Shown here piece by piece: positions 23,601-26,591 of a DNA stretch of 26,591 nucleotides (positions are counted from its first letter, which is position 1; each line of letters opens with the position of its first letter). Source of the stretch: Pseudomonadota bacterium. GTDB lineage: Bacteria; Myxococcota_A; Polyangia; Polyangiales; Polyangiaceae. Both the position numbers and the translations under genes were made by a program. Location of the stretch: the NCBI GenBank assembly GCA_023402175.1, contig JAEXCN010000425.1:1-26591 (forward strand), written 5' to 3'. The notes under the pieces were generated by a model. It saw nothing but the letters and a program-made list of their open reading frames with translations, was not told where the DNA came from and did no database searches.

Positions 23601-23823
23601 TCGCAGGTGCGACCTTGCGCTCGCTGGGCTTGTCGGCGTCGTCGTCGGCATTGCTGATCCGGAAGCCGAGACCCGACTTCGACAGCTTCCACACGAGCGG
23701 ACCCTCCGCCTTTTCGCCTGCGTTCGCCTTTCCGGGTTGAACGGGTGGCTTCTGTCCGGGGCAGCCGATCGCGAGAAATGCGAGGAGCGACGCGAAGACC
23801 AGAAGCGAAGACGGACGTGCCAT
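17686..23823 (-). CDS. Bacterial alpha-2-macroglobulin family lipoprotein with intact thioester
   Basis: 2045 residues, longer than E. coli YfhM (about 1650). The signal peptide ends in LAIGC (Cys21). The N-terminal 140 residues are Pro/Lys-rich; MG-type domains begin around VEIAPHLTMTFSQPM. VRTDFSALALFSPKVKTDGQ and then LPDNLTRYRVMAVA mark the macroglobulin core. The thioester motif is CNEQ (C1550-Q1553; 19165-19176) in YPFECNEQLASR, followed by the alpha-helical thioester domain. Before the core lies a probable bait region: a Gly-rich run and a D-R-D-A-D-G-I-P-D loop (residues 1306-1317). Such proteins are thought to trap attacking proteases in the periplasm by thioester chemistry. The common partner, penicillin-binding protein 1C, is not adjacent. 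CGAGG precedes the ATG by seven bases. Own terminator downstream; a hairpin lies in the leader. Confidence 0.93.
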   Translation of the reverse strand: MARPSSLLVFASLLAFLAIGCPGQKPPVQPGKANAGEKAEGPLVWKLSKSGLGFRISNADDDADKPSERKVAPATPLGGEDARKIAARLPELKRDPDDEKDFAMRAKSIPAPRPGSTVTETFPPPAGPAPTNVPSTGPLKVERHAPEGKVEIAPHLTMTFSQPMVPVTAVSEVNKEHPPVRLVPEPPGKWRWLGTRTLMFQPEKRFPMATEYAVEVPAGTRATNGQTLAAPERWTFTTPAPAMKSSHPRGTSEPLDPIVFIELDQAIDPKAILGFIELNGGNGPVPIKLAEADEIEANDTVRRLSQQAEKGRWIAFRPVNKLPAATHFIVRIRAGAPSAEGPKTTDKEQSFTFGTYGAMRVIQHSCSYWTHSGKEQCPPLAPFNISFSNPVDLKTFDKEKMVKVSPEIPGMKVAVHGQAMSLRGKTKGRTKYTVTIDGAIGDTHGQTMGTPATLSFDVGAAEPTMFGAENAMVVLDPAQKSKTYQVYTINEPGLRARVYAVTPEDWKKYVAFVQEWERPRKIAPPGRLVYEKVLTPKQVPDELVATPIDLAPALAGGLGQALVVVEPTRALPKGWTRPELHVWVQSTELGLDAMIESDQVTGWATRLADGAPVEGVEVQLLGAASGRTDNQGLARVPLSSTPGKLVVGRKGKDVVLVPEQWLGESTYQKMSHADQVKWLVYDDRGMYKPGEEVRIKGWVRRAGMGRGGDLDAIPDIAGKTVRYRIRDPRWAEIGTGTTTVDDLGAFDLAYKLPGNANLGNAQVELQLEGVGLSNTSVMHSFQVQEFRRPEFEVTARSSEGPHFVGRHAITTLNASYYSGGGLPDAPVEWRVTRRTVGFTPPNRSDYHFGPEPRFFWANFGPEDEDGQQPKTETWSSKTNPQGIHRIRLDFDAVEPSYPMSLDIVGHVEDVNRQQWAGRTSMLVHPSTTYSGIKLAKNFIRAGENIEADGIVVDVDGNALGGKHVVMKAARIEHEQKGEEWVEREVDVQTCEADSPAAPAAANERFHCSFKTREGGSWRVWSVVTDEHGRKNQTTTSLWVIGADRPKDRGLERARVNVALDKKEYQPGELAELLVVAPFAPAEGILTVRRQGIVHVERFSMKATSQAIKVKLDEALVPNAELRVDLVGQDVRTDDAGNPDERLPKRPAFASGSAEAKILPTSRTLEVKAAAKKPTLEPGGSTQIDVVVNDRTGRGVANAEVALVVADEAVLALSGYRTPDPIGVFYSPRPSDVRDLAMRDRVLLGEPNLSNLRAVEGSAEGGGRGGGGGAYGKAAAGFGGKPLPMPAPAMSAAPMAPKAEAKVALQDRDADGIPDAADAEKSIVGDSNKPMQVRTDFSALALFSPKVKTDGQGRATVPIKLPDNLTRYRVMAVAATRDRDFGANESTITAKLPVMLRPSAPRFLNFGDRFELPVVVQNQTDQPIDVGVVARATNATIEEPSAKRVRIAPNDRVEVRFDAATVKAGTARFQLGVASGGFSDASQIELPVYTPATTEAFATYGEIDEGAIAQPVKMPANVFSQFGGLEVTTSSTQLQALTDAVVYLVKYPFECNEQLASRIVSIAALRDVFAAFKSKDLPPPAALEASMKVDFEKLKRRQHYSGGWGFWQEQPWPYLTVHVAHALVRAQEKGYQPDPEMLRRAQGYLRSIEGHIPAWYGEDARRAIIAYSLYVRNRMKDADPPRAKRLIAEAGGVDKLGIEAVGWIWPTLSQDKASAAENEAIRRHVANRVTETAGAAHFVSGYKDSDWVLLHSDRRADGVLLEAMIGDQKDSSVIPKLVKGLLGHRKAGRWGNTQENAFVLLALDKYFATYEKVTPDFVARVWLGDKYAGDHAFKGRTTEYSHIGVPMQFLANEMKGKDQSLVIGKDGPGRLYYRVGMQYAPTDLKLPPADNGFVVSRLYEGADRADDVKRDADGTWRVKAGAKVRVRVSMVAPSRRYHVALVDPIPAGLEPMNPALAVTGEIPKDPKAAESKGRYWYWTRTWYEHQNMRDERVEAFASLLWDGVWDYTYVARATTPGTFVVPPAKAEEMYSPETFGRSAGDRMIVE

Positions 23824-23835
23824 GGACGAACCTCG

Positions 23836-23866
23836 AGATGTGGCCGAGCTCGACGCTCGGACATCT
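23836..23866 (-). promoter_or_regulatory. Hairpin in macroglobulin leader next to ribosome site
   Basis: AGATGT+CCGAGC (23836-23841, 23844-23849) pairs with GCTCGG+ACATCT (23855-23866): 12 bp, a two-base bulge and a 5-base loop. There is no T tract, so it is not a typical terminator. On the minus strand its base touches the CGAGG ribosome site (23835-23831). It could be an RNA control element or a protein-binding palindrome. Confidence 0.4.
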
Positions 23867-23963
23867 GTCGAACCAACGAGCGAGCGGCCAGGAGCCTACA
23901 GTCAAACTTCGAGCCCGTGGCACTACGTTCGAGGGCGCGATTCGAGCTAAGGCGCGTGACGAA

Positions 23964-25454
23964 TCAATCCGAGCCGAGGATCACGAGCAGACCCGTCAAG
24001 ACGACGATCACCATCGTAATGCCCGCCACCAGCACGAGGACGAGGGCCCGCGAGCCGCCGCCGCCGTGCTCGTCGCGAGCCGCCTGCGGCGCGCGCTGTG
24101 CAGGTCCGGCGACGAACAACATCTCCTCGGGCGCGACGTGCGACGCTCGCCCGCTTCCCGGGATCGGCCCGCCGGGCACGTACGACGGCATCGGCAGCCG
24201 CGGCGGCTGGTACACGTCCGGACCCGACGACGGCGCCGTGGGCGGACCGCCCGGGCGCGGCGGGCGGTTGTCCATGACGACCGTGGTATCGGTCACGGGG
24301 AAGTCGTCGAGCTTCGGGATCTCGTCACGGAAGTCACCGATGGGTGACGGCCGCGCGATGGTCGGGCCGTCGCCGTCCACGGTGAGCGTCGGACCGTCGC
24401 CGTCGGCTGGGTGCGGGCTCGAGAAGTGGCCGGAGCCTTCGAGGAGCTCCTCGTCGTCGAGCTCCTCGATCCGCTCCATCACCGTCGAATCCTCGATCGG
24501 GGCGCCTCGGAGCGGCCTGCGTTCGTCGTCCGGAATGCTCCGGCCCCAGCGCGAGCGCTCCGGCGTCGGCTCGGCGACGGGCTGGCGCCCCGGCACGTTG
24601 CGGAGCGCGGTCTGCATCGCACGTGCGTCAGGCCACCGATCGCGCTTGTCGAATGCGAGCGCGCGATCGACGGCGTCCTTCAGCTTCGTCGGCAGCTTCG
24701 GCTCGAGCGTCGAGATCGATCGCACAGGGAAGTTCGCAGCGGCGACGAGCATCTCTGCAGCGCTCTCTCCGTCGTGCACCGGCTGTCCGCTGAGCAGGAT
24801 GAAGAGTGTGGCGCCCGCCGCCCAGATGTCCGTCTGCGCATCGATCAACGGACGGTTGCCAATCGCCTGCTCGGGCGCCATGAAGCCCGGTGTCCCGAGC
24901 AAGAAGCCCGTCGCCGTCTGCTCCTTGCGGAAGCCGCTCTTCATCTGTGCGAAGCCGAAGTCGAGCACCTTCAAGCGGCCCTGCCGCGTGAGGAAGATGT
25001 TGTCCGGCTTGATGTCGCGATGAACGATGCCCTTCGCGTGCGCGGCGGCGAGCACGTCGAGGAGCTGATCGGCGAGCTCGTAGACCTCCGCGAGCGGGAG
25101 CTTGCCGCCCTTGCGGATGCGTCGCTGCTCGAGGAGCTCGCCTTCGAGCAGCTCCATCACGAGGTACGCGAGGCCCTCCTCGCTGACGTCGTCGTCGAGG
25201 ATGCGAACGACGCCCGGGTGGTTCACCTGGTTCGCCGCATACCCCTCCTGGAGGAAGCGGCTGCGCGTGTCGTTGTCGCGCGAAAACTCCGGATGGAGGA
25301 TCTTGATCGCGGCCGTGCTGCCGTTGTTCTTGTGCGTGGCCGCGAACACGGTGCCCATGCCACCGCGCGCGATGCGAGCGTCGATCCGCCACTTGTCGCG
25401 CAGGACGCGACCGACCCATCGAGACTCCGCGCTCGTCGTCTGGGCTCTCGCCAC
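23964..25454 (-). CDS. Hanks-type Ser/Thr protein kinase with C-terminal membrane anchor
   Basis: 496 residues from a GTG at 25454. The kinase domain (about 20-290) has the glycine loop IARGGMGTVF, AAIKIL (Lys51), a helix-C Glu70, the catalytic loop HRDIKPDN (Asp147), DFG (Asp165-Gly167) and GTPGFMAPEQ, so it should be active. Residues 290-465 are a disordered linker rich in Pro, Asp and Glu, including a near-repeat DGDGPTLTV/DGDGPTIAR and many Ser/Thr that might be autophosphorylated. The last 28 residues form one hydrophobic helix (ALVLVLVAGITMVIV and on) ending in GSD, so the protein is tail-anchored with the kinase in the cytoplasm and almost nothing outside. It lies 50 bases downstream of another tail-anchored protein gene and is likely co-transcribed with it. 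GAGGG lies close to the start. Confidence 0.93.
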   Translation of the reverse strand: MARAQTTSAESRWVGRVLRDKWRIDARIARGGMGTVFAATHKNNGSTAAIKILHPEFSRDNDTRSRFLQEGYAANQVNHPGVVRILDDDVSEEGLAYLVMELLEGELLEQRRIRKGGKLPLAEVYELADQLLDVLAAAHAKGIVHRDIKPDNIFLTRQGRLKVLDFGFAQMKSGFRKEQTATGFLLGTPGFMAPEQAIGNRPLIDAQTDIWAAGATLFILLSGQPVHDGESAAEMLVAAANFPVRSISTLEPKLPTKLKDAVDRALAFDKRDRWPDARAMQTALRNVPGRQPVAEPTPERSRWGRSIPDDERRPLRGAPIEDSTVMERIEELDDEELLEGSGHFSSPHPADGDGPTLTVDGDGPTIARPSPIGDFRDEIPKLDDFPVTDTTVVMDNRPPRPGGPPTAPSSGPDVYQPPRLPMPSYVPGGPIPGSGRASHVAPEEMLFVAGPAQRAPQAARDEHGGGGSRALVLVLVAGITMVIVVLTGLLVILGSD

Positions 25455-25504
25455 GATCCCTCGCGCCTCGATCCAAGGCTAGCAGAGGGCCGCCGCGCGC
25501 CCGC

Positions 25505-26591
25505 TCAGAACTTCGTGGTCGCGAAGAGGACGATGCCGGTGATGAAGATCGCGAGGCAGATCACGCCGACGACGGCGAGTAGGACGATCTGATTGGAGAG
25601 CTTGACGCGCTTGCCGCCGGGCGCGGGTCCCCAATGCTGGAAGGAAGGGTTCTGGCCCTGCATCATCGGCCCGCCGTGCTGGCCCGGATACGGGATCGGC
25701 CCGCCTTGCATCGGCATGCCCATGTGCCCGGGCGCCATGCCCATCGGGGGCGCCTGCATGTGCCCGCCCTGAGGCATGCCAGGCATTCCATGCGGGGAGG
25801 GCGCCTGCATGTGCGGGTTCGATCCGATGTGCGGGTTCGATCCGATGTGCGGATTTGACCCCGGTCGATCGCCGCCCATCCCCTGCATCGGGGAGCTCGC
25901 CGGAACGCCTTGCCCCCACGCCTGCTGCGGTTCGTTCCAGCCCTGGTTCGGGCCGCCCATCATCGACGAAGGCACCTGCCCGTGCGGCGCCGCCTGACCG
26001 GCGTGCGGGAACATGCCCGGCGGCGGCGGGAATCCCGCGTCGGGATCCTGCGCCATCGTCTGTGCGAGAGCCGCGAAGTGCTTGCTGTTCGCCTCGTTCG
26101 CTCCGGGGCCGACGGCAAGCGTCGCGTCTTCGCCCACCGCGTCGTCGCCGACGACGACGTGCGCATCCTGTCCGCGGAAGAGCTCCTCGCGCGGCACTGC
26201 GCGCGTCGACTCCTCTTCTTCCTCGACCGGCGCGAGCCGCTCGACCCGAGGAGCCGCCTGGAGCCCGCGCGCGAGCTCGCCGCCGGGCACGTTCGCCGTC
26301 GCGACGTCGTTCTTGTCTTTCTTCGCAGCGGCGGAAGACGCGGCTCCCTTCGCGCTGTCGGGCGCCCCTTGCGACATGGGCGTCGCGAAGCCTGTATTCG
26401 CGAGCGGCGATCGTCCGAGCTGGCCGGCAGGCGGCCGCGCGCCGGGCGCGACGGCCGCGCGCGCAGCATCGGCTGCACCGGCATCGAGCCCGAACATCGC
26501 GAGCGAGTCCTGCGCAGCCCCCATCATCGTGGGGCCGTCGTCCTTCGGGCCTTCATCGCGCGGCGACGTGACAGGCGTCTCCGGCTTGTTG
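25505..26591 (-). CDS. Tail-anchored low-complexity protein, 5' end outside window
   Basis: The frame is open to the right edge, so the start is missing; the first internal ATG is at 26527, but the codons before it (ending DEGPKDDGPT) look like continuing protein. What remains is an Ala/Pro-rich part, an acidic run VEEEEEST followed by VVVGDDAVGEDATLAVGPG, a Met/Gly/Pro/His-rich region with short repeats, and a C-terminal membrane helix (LSNQIVLLAVVGVICLAIF and on) preceded by basic residues (GGKRVK) and ending FATTKF. The inside-positive rule puts the long part in the cytoplasm. No enzymatic domain is visible. It probably forms an operon with the kinase 50 bases downstream and may be its substrate or partner; that is inference. 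Confidence 0.7.
   Translation of the reverse strand, partial: NKPETPVTSPRDEGPKDDGPTMMGAAQDSLAMFGLDAGAADAARAAVAPGARPPAGQLGRSPLANTGFATPMSQGAPDSAKGAASSAAAKKDKNDVATANVPGGELARGLQAAPRVERLAPVEEEEESTRAVPREELFRGQDAHVVVGDDAVGEDATLAVGPGANEANSKHFAALAQTMAQDPDAGFPPPPGMFPHAGQAAPHGQVPSSMMGGPNQGWNEPQQAWGQGVPASSPMQGMGGDRPGSNPHIGSNPHIGSNPHMQAPSPHGMPGMPQGGHMQAPPMGMAPGHMGMPMQGGPIPYPGQHGGPMMQGQNPSFQHWGPAPGGKRVKLSNQIVLLAVVGVICLAIFITGIVLFATTKF
25812..25865 (-). repeat. Tandem 18-bp repeat encoding GSNPHI/M
   Basis: Two identical 18-base units (25812-25829, 25830-25847) are followed by a third, diverged one (25848-25865). On the minus strand they encode GSNPHI, GSNPHI and GSNPHM. The identity of two units suggests recent duplication or slippage within the low-complexity region. 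Confidence 0.8.

Noticed and set aside
17872..25023. A plus-strand open frame of 2383 codons opposite the macroglobulin and kinase genes
   Set aside because: Its translation is dominated by Arg, Leu, Val, Asp and His with no domain, as expected for the antisense of a GC-rich gene with strong third-position bias. The minus-strand proteins are clearly real.

Overview
The window is GC-rich, almost fully coding DNA. It most likely comes from a myxobacterium (Myxococcota, perhaps the Polyangiales side). The evidence is the strong G/C third-position bias, six likely lipoproteins, a Hanks-type Ser/Thr kinase with a C-terminal membrane anchor, an AgmX/PglI-tail-like lipoprotein, a collagen-like GXY lipoprotein, and several proteins that look lineage-specific. 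The organism is inferred from gene content only; there is no rRNA or marker gene. I see no tRNA, rRNA, CRISPR array, insertion sequence, phage gene or attachment site, so this looks like ordinary chromosome rather than an island.

Layout. 1-1872 (-): YgiQ-type radical SAM protein, cut by the left edge. 2002-2970 (+): a GpsA-like protein that seems to lack its catalytic lysines. 3180-4391 (+): collagen-like lipoprotein, facing a TPR protein (4534-6819, -) across a strong composite terminator. 6957-9476 (+): large metallophosphoesterase lipoprotein, divergent from the TPR gene. 9490-10413 (-): endonuclease/exonuclease/phosphatase-fold protein. 10461-11393 and 11504-13219 (+): a Cys-motif protein of unknown function, then a protein whose C-terminal half resembles nucleoside phosphorylases and AMP nucleosidase. 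13257-14534 (-): two fused HCCA-isomerase/DsbA-like domains, divergent from a shortened acyl-CoA-dehydrogenase-like protein (14630-15592, +).

From 15615 to the right end every gene is on the minus strand and most look envelope-related. Read in the direction of transcription: a tail-anchored, repeat-containing protein cut by the right edge; a tail-anchored Ser/Thr kinase; a 2045-residue alpha-2-macroglobulin lipoprotein with an intact thioester; a two-gene operon of an OmpA-domain lipoprotein and a TonB/AgmX-tail-like lipoprotein; and a YHS-domain, His-rich lipoprotein. Clear Rho-independent terminators follow the macroglobulin gene and the OmpA operon. The second lies so close to the YHS gene that read-through or attenuation is plausible.

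No single new multi-gene system stands out. The best leads are individual: the catalytic-residue-deficient GpsA paralogue, the nucleosidase-like protein, the Cys/Ser-split tandem isomerase, the Ca-loop-like insertion in the probable bait region of the macroglobulin, its leader hairpin, and several genes lacking a Shine-Dalgarno sequence but with a -10-like box beside the start.
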